DNA of 64,000 nucleotides from Fimbriimonadaceae bacterium (GCA_022843485.1 JALHNM010000003.1:207871-271870), one strand, 5' to 3'. Counted from the stretch's first letter, positions 50,282 through 58,976 are shown. Notes: a model not told the origin generated them from the letters alone. Numbers and translations are program-made.

Positions 50282-50870
50282 AGAAGGTGACCGAGACGCG
50301 GACCGTCGGGGCGACCTTGCCCGTCGCAGCGCCGCCGATCTTGACCCCGTGGTCGGCCAGCTTCACCGGGAAGCTCGCTCGCACCTGGAGCACGTCGCCC
50401 TTGAAGCCGGCCTGCTGAGTCTGGGCGCTCGCCTTCTGGTGGCGGACCGTGGCCTGGGTCGTGACCGCCTTCGTGACCCCGCGGAGGGTGAACCGACCGG
50501 TCACGGTGTAGCGGTCCGGGCCCGCCGGGCGCACCGAGGTGACCTCGAAGACCGCGTTGGGGAACTTCCCTGTGTCGAGCCAGTCCGCACTCCGCATGTG
50601 CTCGTTGCGGAGGGGGATCCCGGTGTCGAGGCTCGCGAGGTCCACGGTCACCCGGCCTCCGCCCGTCCGTTTCGTCGGGTCGAAGGTGAGGCTCCCCGTC
50701 GCCTTGTCCGTCCGGCCGATGAACGTCTCCAGCTCGGTGACGCTCTCGACCTGCACCAGCTGGTGCGTGGGAGAGCCGCCGAGGCGGAAGGTCTTGGTCT
50801 GGGCCATCGCGGCGCCCCCGACGAGGGCGAGCAAGGCGAGCGTCATGGTCGTTCGTGGCGTGATCTTCAT
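50265..50870 (-). CDS. YceI family exported lipid-binding protein
   Basis: 201 aa from ATG 50870. Signal peptide MTLALLALVGGAAMAQ, then the YceI beta-barrel (LETFIGRTDKATGSLTFDP, GGGRVTVDLASLDTGI, SADWLDTGKFPNAVFEVTSV, VTGRFTLRGVTKAVTT). YceI proteins bind polyisoprenoid-like molecules in the periplasm. The open frame extends to 50894 but adds only a non-signal stretch. The TAACGT box 11 bases upstream and TGGAGA before ATG suit this start. Confidence 0.92.
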   Translation of the reverse strand: MKITPRTTMTLALLALVGGAAMAQTKTFRLGGSPTHQLVQVESVTELETFIGRTDKATGSLTFDPTKRTGGGRVTVDLASLDTGIPLRNEHMRSADWLDTGKFPNAVFEVTSVRPAGPDRYTVTGRFTLRGVTKAVTTQATVRHQKASAQTQQAGFKGDVLQVRASFPVKLADHGVKIGGAATGKVAPTVRVSVTFYGQTG

Positions 50871-50995
50871 TGGTGTCTCCAACGTTACCGCCAAGCCCCT
50901 AGCACCTCGGCGAGTTCCCGCGCCGAAGGCTTAGACCTATCCGGCCGGGCCCAGTTCGCCGAAGCCCTCGAGTCAGAAACAGGCTGCCAGACCCG

Positions 50996-51742
50996 TCAGC
51001 GGTTCCCGGCGAGCTTGGAGATGAGGCGGAGCATCTCGAGGTAGATCCACACCAGGGTCACGAGCAGGCCGAAGCCGGCGTACCACTCCATGTACTTGGG
51101 CGCCCGCGCCTCCACCCCGTTCTCGATCGTGCTGAAGTCGACGGCCAGGTTCATGCCCCCGAGCACGATCACGAGCAGGCTGAACCCGATCCCGATCGGG
51201 CCGCTCGTGTACATCGGCAGCGAATAGACCCCCGGCCAGAAGAACGACACGATGAACGAACCCAGGTAGACCAGTCCGATCGCGAGCGTGGCGCCGACCG
51301 TGACCATCATGAACGTCTGGGTGACACGCACGATCCGGGTCGCGTAGAGCCCGAGCATCGTACCGAGGACGGCCATCGTGCCGAGCACGGCCAGCGGCAC
51401 GACCCCAGCGTACTGGGTCTTGGCGAGCTGCACGGTCGTGATCGCGCTGATAGCTCCGAGGGCGACCCCCATGAAGAGGGAGTACAAGGGGCCGACCACG
51501 GGCGTCGACTTCGGCACGAAGCCCCCGATGAGGCCGAGGACGAGCGCCCCGACGATCCCCACGATGAGGAACAGGGGGTTGGGGAACGCCCAACCCACCG
51601 CGGCGGCCCCGACCAGCATCGCGAGCAAGAGGCCCGTCTTGGCGAGCGTCCCGTTGAGCGTCATCACGCCCTGACCTTCGGCCGTCTCGAAGACTTCGCC
51701 CCGCATGACGGGGTTCGAGTTCGTCTTGTTGGTGACTCTCAT
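50996..51742 (-). CDS. Bax inhibitor-1/YccA family membrane protein
   Basis: 248 aa from ATG 51742, chosen because a TATACT box (about 20 bases upstream) and a GAGAGGGA ribosome site precede it; the open frame upstream is a shadow. Seven hydrophobic helices; GPLYSLFMGVALGAISA, TRIVRVTQTFMMVTVGATLAIG and FSLLVIVLGGMNLAVDF with GVEARAPKYMEWYAGFGLLVTLVWIYLE match the BI-1/YbhL-like families (UPF0005). Family members affect ion or calcium leak across membranes and envelope stress. Confidence 0.92.
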   Translation of the reverse strand: MRVTNKTNSNPVMRGEVFETAEGQGVMTLNGTLAKTGLLLAMLVGAAAVGWAFPNPLFLIVGIVGALVLGLIGGFVPKSTPVVGPLYSLFMGVALGAISAITTVQLAKTQYAGVVPLAVLGTMAVLGTMLGLYATRIVRVTQTFMMVTVGATLAIGLVYLGSFIVSFFWPGVYSLPMYTSGPIGIGFSLLVIVLGGMNLAVDFSTIENGVEARAPKYMEWYAGFGLLVTLVWIYLEMLRLISKLAGNR

Positions 51743-51785
51743 CTGTCCCTCTCTACGCTCCGAGTATAGCCGGGGCTTCGGGGGC

Positions 51786-51938
51786 TCAGGGCTTTGGCAC
51801 CTCGATGACCCCGATCGGCGAGAGCACCAGCCCCTTGCCGTCGGGCGTGAAGGCCATCTCGAGCCGCTCGCGCCCGGCCAGCAGGCAAGTGGGCTCCCAT
51901 GGCCGAGCCGAGAAACCCGTCCCGCAACGGCCGCCCTC
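51786..51938 (-). pseudogene. possible remnant of a protein gene (C-terminal end)
   Basis: A 50-codon frame closed upstream by TAG (51939-51941) and without a usable start reads like a genuine protein end: LLAGRERLEMAFTPDGKGLVLSPIGVIEVPKP-stop. The string MAFTPDGKG resembles a beta-propeller or TolB-type blade. It occupies the 296-base gap between the BI-1 gene and aroA. Alternatively a small unrecognised gene; evidence is composition only. Confidence 0.3.
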
Positions 51939-52037
51939 CTAGGCTCTGCGTGCACGCAGGCGGGGCCGGACGTTTCTACTCCTCTCGCGTGCGCCCCAAG
52001 GACCGAGCCTCGTGGACCGGCTCGGCCAAACTGAGGC

Positions 52038-53354
52038 GTGGCCGTGCAGTCCCTCACCGTGTCGCGCATCGCCGGTCTGTCCGGCAGCCTCCGCCCGCCG
52101 AGCGATAAGTCGCTCACCCACCGGGCGTACCTGTTCGCGGCCCTAGCCGAGGACCAGGGGGTGCCGTCCACCGTCCACAACCCGCTCGACGGCGAGGACT
52201 GCGCCTCCACGCTCGACTGCCTGGTCGACCTCGGCTTCGACGCCGAGCACTTCCCTGCCGGCGAAATGGGCGAGCGGGCCTTCACAATGGTCCACCCCCG
52301 GGCGGACTGGCTCTCGCCCGACGCGCCCCTCGACTGCGGGAACAGCGGAACGACGATGCGCCTGCTCGTCGGGCTCCTGGCGGGGCGGCCCGGCCTCGAG
52401 GCGACCCTCATGGGCGACGAGTCCCTCTCCCGGCGGCCTATGGGGCGGGTCGTCGAGCCCTTACGGCAGATGGGGGCGGAGATCGAAGGGCAGACCGCCC
52501 CGCTTCGGGTGTCCGGTCGGCATCTGCGCGCGATCGACTACGCCTCCCCCGTTGCGAGCGCCCAGGTCAAGTCCTGCGTGCTCCTGGCCGGGCTCCGGGC
52601 TGAGGGGACGACCTGGTTGCGGGAGCCCAGCCCCAGCCGCGACCACACCGAGCGCCTGCTCGAAGCCCTCGGCGTCGAGGTCCAACGCCGGGGGGACGGC
52701 GCGGTCGGAGTCGATGGGGGCCAGACTTGGGGTGCCTTCGAGTACGACGTGCCCGCGGACGTCTCCAGTGCGGCGTTCTTCCTCGTCGCGGCGGCCATGA
52801 TGCCGGGATCCGACGTCCGTCTCGAATCGGTCGGCGTCAACCCAACCCGCACGGGCGTACTCGAGGTGCTCGAATCGGCCGGGGTCCGCCTCGGGCTCGA
52901 CGCCCCGCGGGAGCCAATGGGCGAGCCGGTCGCCGACCTCCTCGTTCGGGGGACCGACCTGCTCCGTCCGTTCCAAGTCGGGGGCGACCTTGTCCCGCGG
53001 CTCATCGACGAGATCCCCGTCCTCGCCGTCCTCGCGACCCAGTGCGACGGGGTCTCCTCGTTCCGCGACGCGAGCGAGTTGCGGGTGAAGGAGACCGACC
53101 GGGTCGAGACGGTGGCCGCCGGCTTACGGGCGATGGGCGCGACCGTCACGACCCACCCCGACGGAATGGACGTCGAGGGCCCGATCCGCCTCCGCGGGGC
53201 CGAGATCGACGCCGCCGGCGACCACCGGATCGGCATGGCCTTCGCGGTGGCCGGGCTCGTGGCCGAGGGGCCGACCACGATCCACAACGCCCAGTCGATC
53301 CGAACCAGCTACCCCGCCTTCGAAACGGACCTGGCCCGGCTCACCGTTCTCTAG
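52038..53354 (+). CDS. aroA: 3-phosphoshikimate 1-carboxyvinyltransferase (EPSP synthase)
   Basis: Sixth step of the shikimate pathway. 438 aa. LRPPSDKSLTHRAYLFAALA carries the conserved phosphate-binding Lys-Ser, LDCGNSGTTMRLLVGLLAG the G-N-S-G-T loop, and RPMGRVVEPLRQMGAEI, ADVSSAAFFLVAAAM and ELRVKETDRVETVAAGLRAMGA the remaining substrate sites; DHRIGMAFAVAGLVAEG ends the pattern. GTG 52038 is the longest start; the next GTG (52044), 7 bases after GAGG, has better ribosome-site spacing. No other aro gene is near. Confidence 0.97.
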   Translation: MAVQSLTVSRIAGLSGSLRPPSDKSLTHRAYLFAALAEDQGVPSTVHNPLDGEDCASTLDCLVDLGFDAEHFPAGEMGERAFTMVHPRADWLSPDAPLDCGNSGTTMRLLVGLLAGRPGLEATLMGDESLSRRPMGRVVEPLRQMGAEIEGQTAPLRVSGRHLRAIDYASPVASAQVKSCVLLAGLRAEGTTWLREPSPSRDHTERLLEALGVEVQRRGDGAVGVDGGQTWGAFEYDVPADVSSAAFFLVAAAMMPGSDVRLESVGVNPTRTGVLEVLESAGVRLGLDAPREPMGEPVADLLVRGTDLLRPFQVGGDLVPRLIDEIPVLAVLATQCDGVSSFRDASELRVKETDRVETVAAGLRAMGATVTTHPDGMDVEGPIRLRGAEIDAAGDHRIGMAFAVAGLVAEGPTTIHNAQSIRTSYPAFETDLARLTVL

Positions 53355-54169
53355 GGCGACTGGTAGATGTCCTTGCGAACCGAGAACATCGGCCGCCGGA
53401 GTTCGGGGAAGGTCGTGCGCTTGACGTGGCCGTCCATCCAGATAGTGACCGCTCCGTCGCGGTGGAGGAAGTTGAAGTGGTCGCGGTACCCGCGGTCGTA
53501 CTGGGGGGGGGCGTCGAACCAGTCCGGCCGCTGGAGGAAGTTACAGACGGGCACGTAGGCCGCGTGCTCCCAGACGGCGAGGGTGCCGGCTGGCTCGTCC
53601 ACCTCGCCGATCGACACGCCTTCGCACTCGATCACCCCGAAGTTCTGGCTCCGCTGGCAGTTCTTCGCCCCCGGCCCGTACTCGTTGCCCCGGGCCGCCG
53701 GGTTCCGAGAGTAGTAGGCGGAGCTGCCCCGCTCGTTGAAGTAGTTGTAGCCGAGGGCGAGCTGCCACTCGGCTTTCTTTTTCGGACAGACCCGCACCTC
53801 GTAGCTCTTCAGGTACGGGTCGATCATCCCCGGCTTGACCGGGTTCTCGGCCGGGCGCAGCATGTTGCCGCAGAACTCGTAGCAACTGCCGAAGTTGTCG
53901 TAGCCGATCCACATCGTCTGGGGCGCGTAGTCCCAACTCAAGAAGCCCTCGTTCGCCACCGGGACCCACTTCCCGTCCGAGTCGTCGGCGTAGAGGATCA
54001 TGGCGGTGCTGACCTGCTTCATTTGGCAGATGCACTTCGTGGTCATCGCAGACTCCTTCGCCTGGGCGAACACGGGGAAGAGCACGGCGGCGAGGATCGC
54101 GATGATGGCGATGACGACAAGGAGTTCGATCAGCGTAAAGGCCCGGAGAGAACGGATCACTGGGATCAC
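53351..54169 (-). CDS. prepilin-type N-terminal cleavage/methylation domain protein
   Basis: 272 aa. MIPVIRSLRA-FTLIELLVVIAIIAILAAVLFPVFAQA is a strong prepilin leader (Ala at -1, Phe +1, Glu +5) as in DUF1559/H-x-G-style pseudopilins abundant in Armatimonadota and Planctomycetes. The exported part contains Cys pairs and ends with HRDGAVTIWMDGHVKRTTFPE, the Asp-Gly-His type terminal motif of that family. Expected substrate of PilD. GTG start with TACGTT ending 9 bases upstream. Convergent with aroA. Typical of scattered orphan pseudopilins. Confidence 0.9.
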   Translation of the reverse strand: MIPVIRSLRAFTLIELLVVIAIIAILAAVLFPVFAQAKESAMTTKCICQMKQVSTAMILYADDSDGKWVPVANEGFLSWDYAPQTMWIGYDNFGSCYEFCGNMLRPAENPVKPGMIDPYLKSYEVRVCPKKKAEWQLALGYNYFNERGSSAYYSRNPAARGNEYGPGAKNCQRSQNFGVIECEGVSIGEVDEPAGTLAVWEHAAYVPVCNFLQRPDWFDAPPQYDRGYRDHFNFLHRDGAVTIWMDGHVKRTTFPELRRPMFSVRKDIYQSP

Positions 54170-54178
54170 CTCGCGGAC

Positions 54179-54184
54179 AACGTA
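54179..54184 (-). promoter_or_regulatory. TANNNT -10 box of orphan prepilin gene
   Basis: TACGTT on the minus strand ends 9 bases before the GTG at 54169. Confidence 0.4.
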
Positions 54185-54220
54185 CCCGCCCGGGGTAGGG
54201 CGGTGTCAAGCACGACCGGT

Positions 54221-54592
54221 TTAGGCGACGACGAGTTCGCCCGTCCGCTCGCAGTAGGTGTGCTGCGGGGCGAGCACGTGGACGGGGCCACTCAGGTGGC
54301 TCCAAACCGGGGAGAGGCGCTCCATTGAGGCCGTGTAGACCCGTTGCCCCTCGGTCGTCATCGACCATCCCGGGCGGGCGGGCGCGGTCCGCAACAGCAC
54401 GTACTGCCCCGGCATCACGCCGACGTCGTCCGAGAAAAAGTGGGCGGCGGGAGAGGTTGCGCCGCCCGTGAGGGCTACGTCGGCGATCACCGCGTAGCCG
54501 CGGAGGGCGACGCGCATCGAACCCTGGTTTTGGAGGAGCACGAACTCCTGCCGCGGATCGTCGCTTCGCTGGATGCCGACAATACGAACCAT
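54221..54592 (-). CDS. lamin-tail-like small protein (tentative)
   Basis: 123 aa with no signal peptide or helix. VRIVGIQRSDDPRQEFVLLQNQGSMRVALRGYAVI and a later SDDVGVMPGQYVLLRT resemble the lamin-tail domain pattern (E-F-V-x-L-x-N-x-G ... L-x-G-x-x-I ... L-x-P-G-Q-x-V), a beta-sandwich fold often used in adhesion or nucleic-acid-associated proteins. Start ATG; TAAGGC box 6 bases upstream. Alone between the prepilin and MarR genes. Tentative. Confidence 0.6.
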   Translation of the reverse strand: MVRIVGIQRSDDPRQEFVLLQNQGSMRVALRGYAVIADVALTGGATSPAAHFFSDDVGVMPGQYVLLRTAPARPGWSMTTEGQRVYTASMERLSPVWSHLSGPVHVLAPQHTYCERTGELVVA

Positions 54593-54690
54593 GGCGTCGC
54601 CTTAAACCATAGTGACGCAAAACCGGCCAAAAAGGCATCGGAGTTTTCGGTTTGTCCCCACACGTTTTCCCCGTCAGGGAAGGGGGAACG

Positions 54691-55161
54691 TCAGTCGTGG
54701 TGGCCGAGGCTTCGCTGAAGGTTCTCGATCACTCGATCGAGGGCCTGGGCGGCGGCCGCGACCTCGTCGTCGCTCAGACCGGCTACCAGTTCGGCCTCGG
54801 CCTTCGAGACGGCCGCCTTGATCTTGCGAACCAAGGCCTTAGCGGGCTCCGTGAGGCGCAAGGTCTTCACCCGTCGGTCGCTCGCCGAGAGGGTCTGGTC
54901 GAGCAGGCCCTTCTTGACGTGGGCGAACACGCTTTCGCTGAAGGTCGCGGGCGTGACGCCCAGGCGGCGAGCAAGTTCGGCCTGGGAGACGCCCGGGCCT
55001 GCAGCGGCCACAGTCGTGAGCAGCTGGAACGTCGACCACCCGACGCCGATCTCCTCCAGCCGTGGCTCGAGCCACGCCATCTGGAGTTCGTACGCCATTC
55101 CGATTCGGGTTCCGATCTGCTCGCTCGGCATAAGGTCTGGGTACCGTGAGGCTACCGCCAT
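54691..55161 (-). CDS. MarR family transcriptional regulator
   Basis: 156 aa winged-helix DNA-binding protein. GVSQAELARRLGVTPATFSESVFAHVKKGLLDQTLSASDRRVKTLRLTEPAKALV is the complete winged helix (residues about 57-110) with the DxR wing signature; flanking helices form the dimer. ATG 55161 is the longest start; an internal ATG (about residue 11) with TACCCA 6 bases upstream is a possible leaderless start. Two tiny helical genes precede it on the same strand; regulatory target unknown, possibly its own neighbours. Confidence 0.93.
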   Translation of the reverse strand: MAVASRYPDLMPSEQIGTRIGMAYELQMAWLEPRLEEIGVGWSTFQLLTTVAAAGPGVSQAELARRLGVTPATFSESVFAHVKKGLLDQTLSASDRRVKTLRLTEPAKALVRKIKAAVSKAEAELVAGLSDDEVAAAAQALDRVIENLQRSLGHHD

Positions 55162-55175
55162 CGGACGACCCCCGG

Positions 55176-55400
55176 TCAGGCCCTCGTGTCCAGGACGGCC
55201 CGGTCCATCGCCGCCTGGACTTTGACGACGGCCGCGTTGGCCGCATGGTGGATGAGGGCGGTGTTCAACCCGACGACCTGGTCGATCGTGGGCCCGCCGT
55301 TGGTGTTGAGGTCGCGGACCACGGCGAGCGCGGTCATCTGGGCGCGGCGCATGCCGGTGAGGGCGAGCGATAGGGTCGAGGGGGACACCCCGGTGGGCAT
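55176..55400 (-). CDS. small helical protein (74 aa), first of similar pair
   Basis: 74 aa, preceded by a strong AAGGAGG ribosome site. Predicted mostly helical (SLALTGMRRAQMTALAVVRDL, NAAVVKVQAAMDRAVLDTRA) with no signal peptide. Its C-terminal 20 residues align with those of the 71-aa neighbour (AAxxx-x-AMDRAVLDTRA versus AAERIETALRRVLLDIQA), so the two look like diverged tandem copies. Family unknown; general style resembles short motility-protein-like peptides (YjfB type), without proof. 14 bases upstream of the MarR gene. Confidence 0.6.
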   Translation of the reverse strand: MPTGVSPSTLSLALTGMRRAQMTALAVVRDLNTNGGPTIDQVVGLNTALIHHAANAAVVKVQAAMDRAVLDTRA

Positions 55401-55449
55401 GTCGGGTCCTCCTTGGGGGCTTGGGCCCCCGGTCCGGGCCGCACCCAGG

Positions 55450-55665
55450 CTAAGCCTGGATGTCGAGCAAGACGCGTCGTAGAGCGGTCTCGATGCGCTC
55501 GGCCGCTTGCGAGGCCTCGAGGAGCACCTGGCCCGCCTCCCGGTTCGCGGCCAGGACAGCGGGGTCGGTCCCCTGGACCGCCGAGACCGAGAGCCGGACC
55601 TGCGCCTCTAGCCGGCGCAGGCCGGCGGAGGCCGACAGCATGCTAAGGGTCGAAGAATCGAGCAC
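55450..55665 (-). CDS. small helical protein (71 aa), second of similar pair
   Basis: 71 aa starting ATG-equivalent GTG after a GAGG ribosome site. Helical and amphipathic (GLRRLEAQVRLSVSAVQG, NREAGQVLLEASQAAERIE) and ends RRVLLDIQA, similar to the adjacent 74-aa protein (AVLDTRA). No motif or signal recognised. Lies between the S9 peptidase terminator and its paralogue, so probably one short operon with the MarR gene. Confidence 0.55.
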   Translation of the reverse strand: MLDSSTLSMLSASAGLRRLEAQVRLSVSAVQGTDPAVLAANREAGQVLLEASQAAERIETALRRVLLDIQA

Positions 55666-55743
55666 GGGAACACCTCGTCACAAGGGTCGTTCCGTGGAGT
55701 CCCGGAGACCCGCGTCGGTGAGCTTGCCGGGCCTCGGCAGAAC

Positions 55744-55783
55744 CGGCACTTCCCCCGGGTGCGATTCCACGGGGGAAGTGCCG
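55744..55783 (-). terminator. hairpin terminator after S9 peptidase
   Basis: A perfect 14-bp inverted repeat (CGGCACTTCCCCCG with CGGGGGAAGTGCCG, 12-base loop) just past the stop of the S9 gene on the minus strand. No T-run; transcript end or mRNA-stabilising hairpin. Confidence 0.6.
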
Positions 55784-55790
55784 ACGGGGC

Positions 55791-58226
55791 CTAGCGGCCC
55801 CCGGTAGAGCGCTGTGCTCCCCAGTGCTCGAGCAGGAACCGGACGTAGAAGGCCTGCGAGTCCCGCCGGTTGACGTCCCCGCCGAGGCCGTGGCCCCCGG
55901 TCGGGTCGATCATGAACTCGACGAGCGGCCCCTTCCCGTGCTGGAGTAGCACCCGGTAGACGGCGATCGAGTGCTGGAAGAGGACGTTGTCGTCCTCCAT
56001 CCCATGGATGAGCAGCAACGGGTCGCGCAGGTTCATCGCCACCTTCGTGAGCGAGAACTTGTCCAGTTCCTCGACCTTGCCCGCCGGTTGCAGCCCGATC
56101 ACCTCTTGCGTGTAGCCTTGGTTGTAGTTCTGCCACTCCGTGGGGCCCGCCCCTGCGATGCCGAGCGTGTAGACCCCGGGTTGGGTGTACATCACGTGCT
56201 GGGTCTGCCACCCGCCGAAGGACCACCCGTTCAAGGCCATCCGCTCCGGGTCCGCCCCGTGCTCGGTCTGGAGGTACTTGGCCGCGTCGACGAGGTCCTC
56301 CGTCTGGGGGACGCCCACGGCCCCGAAGCTCGCCCGCCCGAACTGCGCCCCGTATCCCGAGGAGCCCCGCGGGTCGATCGTCGCCGTGACATAGCCCAGG
56401 GCATAGCTCAGCCACATGTTGAGCAGGTACCCCGTGGTGTTGAAGACCCCGTCCTCCACCGAGTTTCCCTGCCCGAGCGGCCCCCCGTAGGTGTAGACCA
56501 TCGCCGGCCGCTTGTCGCCCTTCTTCCACTCCGGCGGCAGGAACAGGTACCCGTGGACGGTCTGCCCGTGACGGTTTTGGAACGAGAACAGCTGGGGCCG
56601 CAACCGGTTGACCTTCATGAAGTCCTCCGTGCGGTGCGAGGCGGTGAGAGGGGACTGGCGGGCACCGTCGACGAGGGTCATCTCGTTGGGGCTCGACCAG
56701 TTCCCGAACACAGCCGCCGCCTTGGTCGCCCCCCACGAGACGGCCGGCGCTTGGTAGTGCCCTTCCCCGCGGGTCCACCTTTCGATCTGGCCGGTCGCCA
56801 GGTCGATCCGCTCCACCTGGGATCGGGCGGGGTGGTGACGGGTCGTCCAGACGACGAGCGATTTGCCGTCCGGGCTGAACCGGATCGGGTAGGCCTCGAA
56901 CGGCCCCTGGGCGAGGGCCCGCGCCGAGTTGGTGACCGGGTCTAGCAACCACGGCACCCGCCACCCGGTCGTCTCCAGCAACGCGAGCACCTGCTTGCCG
57001 TCCGGGGTGAAGAACGGGGCCCCGCGGCCACCCCCAAGCATCTCGCCGGGCTCCTGGGCTTTGTGGACGACCTGAGTCTTCTTGGTCGAGGTGTCTGCGA
57101 CCACGATCTCGCGCTCACGGGTGCGGCGGTTGATCGCGGCGAATACGAACCGCTGACTGTCCGAGGACCAGGGTTCCGGGTGCGTCGCCACGTCCTTGAT
57201 GACGTCGTCCTCGTCCGCGCTCTTCCACTTCCAAACCTCCCACGGCTTGTTGTCCTCCGAGTCCGGCTTTGTCAGGTCGTAGACGTAAAGGAACCGCTCC
57301 TCCTGGATCTTCTCGTCCGAGGTACCCCAAAACTGGTTCGTCCTCCGAATCTCGGGGAACCGGCCGCGGTAGGTAATCCAGGCGATCTGGTTGTACTGGC
57401 CCGTCGACCGTCCGGTGAAGAGCGTCATCCGCGTCCCGTCCGGCGAGAGGGAGTAGCCCCAAAGCGGCAGGTTGTCCGGGAGCCGCGGGTTGAGCTGGTC
57501 CACCCGGGGGCTGTCGAACCGCATGCGGAACAGCCCGTCCCCCCGCCGGAAGTAGAACCCGCCGTCGTCCGGCATCCAGCGGACGTCGCTCTCGGCGTCC
57601 CGAGTCCGGGTGAGCCGCACGATCTTTCCCGCAGGCCCTTCGACTTCGTCCACCAACGCGTCCGCCTTCGGCGCCTCGACCTTGGCGTCTGGCTTGAGCT
57701 TGGCCGGGTCGAGCGTGAGCAAGAACAGGTCGCCGCGGTAGACGAAGAGCGCCTCCGACTTCGTATTGGCCCAGGCGAACTCGCCGACCCCCGGGTACGT
57801 CGGGAGGGGCTCCTTCCGCTTCTCGTCCTCTTGGCGGCGCTGGATCTGCCACTCGCGCCACTCTTTCTCGCCCAGCTTGAGCTTCTCGTCCCGCTCGGCG
57901 TCCTCCTTCTTGAACCGCTCGATCGCCCGCCGGGCCTCCGGGTCGAAGTGGGCCATCGTCTCAAGGCTCGTGACAGGGCCCGACTTCCCAGCCTTCGTGT
58001 CGTGCACCCAGACGTCGTTCGCCCGCACCTCGTAGGGGTTCCAGAGGTACTTTAGGAAACGGTCGTCGCGGCTCCATTCCGGCTGTTGGGCAATCTTGCC
58101 GAAGAAGGGCCTGCGCGGGAAAAGGTCGTCGAACTTGAGGTCGGACTCGACCGGCGGGGCCCACGGCTGGCCGAAAGCGATCGCCGAGGCGAGGCCGACG
58201 AGGAGGGAGAGCGGCAAACGCGCCAT
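55791..58226 (-). CDS. S9 family prolyl oligopeptidase (DPP IV-like)
   Basis: 811 aa from ATG 58226. Signal peptide ARLPLSLLVGLASAIAFGQ; a seven-bladed beta-propeller (SPDGTRMTLFTG, FSPDGKSLVVWT) occupies residues about 60-520, then an alpha/beta hydrolase domain: catalytic Ser669 in NGWSFGGWQ, Asp in IHGMEDDNV and His in TGGHGLGG. Periplasmic peptidase of the DPP IV/acylaminoacyl peptidase type. The preferred start is set by a TATGAT box that ends 7 bases upstream of 58226 and would be inside the longer frame (58238). Confidence 0.94.
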   Translation of the reverse strand: MARLPLSLLVGLASAIAFGQPWAPPVESDLKFDDLFPRRPFFGKIAQQPEWSRDDRFLKYLWNPYEVRANDVWVHDTKAGKSGPVTSLETMAHFDPEARRAIERFKKEDAERDEKLKLGEKEWREWQIQRRQEDEKRKEPLPTYPGVGEFAWANTKSEALFVYRGDLFLLTLDPAKLKPDAKVEAPKADALVDEVEGPAGKIVRLTRTRDAESDVRWMPDDGGFYFRRGDGLFRMRFDSPRVDQLNPRLPDNLPLWGYSLSPDGTRMTLFTGRSTGQYNQIAWITYRGRFPEIRRTNQFWGTSDEKIQEERFLYVYDLTKPDSEDNKPWEVWKWKSADEDDVIKDVATHPEPWSSDSQRFVFAAINRRTREREIVVADTSTKKTQVVHKAQEPGEMLGGGRGAPFFTPDGKQVLALLETTGWRVPWLLDPVTNSARALAQGPFEAYPIRFSPDGKSLVVWTTRHHPARSQVERIDLATGQIERWTRGEGHYQAPAVSWGATKAAAVFGNWSSPNEMTLVDGARQSPLTASHRTEDFMKVNRLRPQLFSFQNRHGQTVHGYLFLPPEWKKGDKRPAMVYTYGGPLGQGNSVEDGVFNTTGYLLNMWLSYALGYVTATIDPRGSSGYGAQFGRASFGAVGVPQTEDLVDAAKYLQTEHGADPERMALNGWSFGGWQTQHVMYTQPGVYTLGIAGAGPTEWQNYNQGYTQEVIGLQPAGKVEELDKFSLTKVAMNLRDPLLLIHGMEDDNVLFQHSIAVYRVLLQHGKGPLVEFMIDPTGGHGLGGDVNRRDSQAFYVRFLLEHWGAQRSTGGR

Positions 58227-58233
58227 CGCCCCC

Positions 58234-58239
58234 ATCATA
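58234..58239 (-). promoter_or_regulatory. TANNNT -10 box of S9 peptidase (leaderless)
   Basis: TATGAT ends 7 bases before ATG 58226 on the minus strand and covers the upstream in-frame ATGs, which therefore are probably not start codons. Confidence 0.6.
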
Positions 58240-58266
58240 TCCGTCCGGCTGTCCAGCGGGCCGGGG

Positions 58267-58806
58267 TCAGGCTTGGGCGCGGTCGAGGTCGAACTCGACC
58301 AGGGCGACGATGCCGTCCGTCAGCCACTCGGCCTCGGGGGCGAGTCGGTCGACGAGCCGGAAGATCGCCGTGTTCTCCGCGAGCATATCGGCCTTGAACC
58401 GCACGATCCCCCGCTCCCTCGCTGCACAGACCAGGTGCTGGACGACCCGAGTGCCGAGGCCCATGCCCTGAACAGGGTCGCCGACGAGCACCGCGAACTC
58501 GGCGATGTGGCGCTCCCGGTCGACGAGCACGAACCGGCCGGAGGCCAATCCCTCCCACCGCGCCCCTGTCCTCCGGAAGGCGATGATGGCGAGGTGGTCG
58601 ATCCCGTCGCATTCCGTCAGGTACCGCAACTCGGGCTCGCTGAACCGAGTCTTGTGCACCATCAACCGGCGGAACATCGTTGCCGCGGAAAAGCGTTCGA
58701 ACGACTCGGCGAACCAGGGCCGATCCGTCGGACGGACCAACCGCAACAAGGCCGTCGTGCCGTCAGGCAGACAGTAGCGCTCGCTCCAAAACCGGGTGTA
58801 CTTCAC
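58267..58806 (-). CDS. GNAT family N-acetyltransferase
   Basis: 179 aa. Acetyl-CoA-binding motif A in VGDPVQGMGLGTRVVQHLV (residues about 110-128, Q/R-x-x-G-x-G/A form), beta-strand AEFAVLV before it and ENTAIFRLVDRL after it. Substrate unknown; similar GNAT domains are found fused to acyl-CoA synthetase-like protein acetylases (Pat) and standing alone. GTG start with TAACCT ending 9 bases upstream. Divergent from the cyclase-CRP operon. Confidence 0.9.
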   Translation of the reverse strand: MKYTRFWSERYCLPDGTTALLRLVRPTDRPWFAESFERFSAATMFRRLMVHKTRFSEPELRYLTECDGIDHLAIIAFRRTGARWEGLASGRFVLVDRERHIAEFAVLVGDPVQGMGLGTRVVQHLVCAARERGIVRFKADMLAENTAIFRLVDRLAPEAEWLTDGIVALVEFDLDRAQA

Positions 58807-58815
58807 GACTTAGAA

Positions 58816-58821
58816 AGGTTA
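58816..58821 (-). promoter_or_regulatory. TANNNT -10 box of GNAT gene
   Basis: TAACCT on the minus strand ends 9 bases before the GTG at 58806; no SD. Confidence 0.45.
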
Positions 58822-58976
58822 GACGCCTTGCCGGGCCCCCGCGTCCCCACGGCGAAGAGGCGGGCTCGGCCCGACTCGGCCCCGCACCTCCCCCGACAGG
58901 GCCCGCGATGCGGTTCCGTGAAGCCTGGGCCCAGCAAAGCCCACTCTTCCCGTGCCTGGCGGATCGAGGCGCAGGC

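Noticed and set aside
55678..56964. 428-codon frame opposite-phase within the S9 peptidase
   Set aside because: Same-strand alternative frame with Arg/Gly-rich text; the S9 catalytic motifs are in the other frame.
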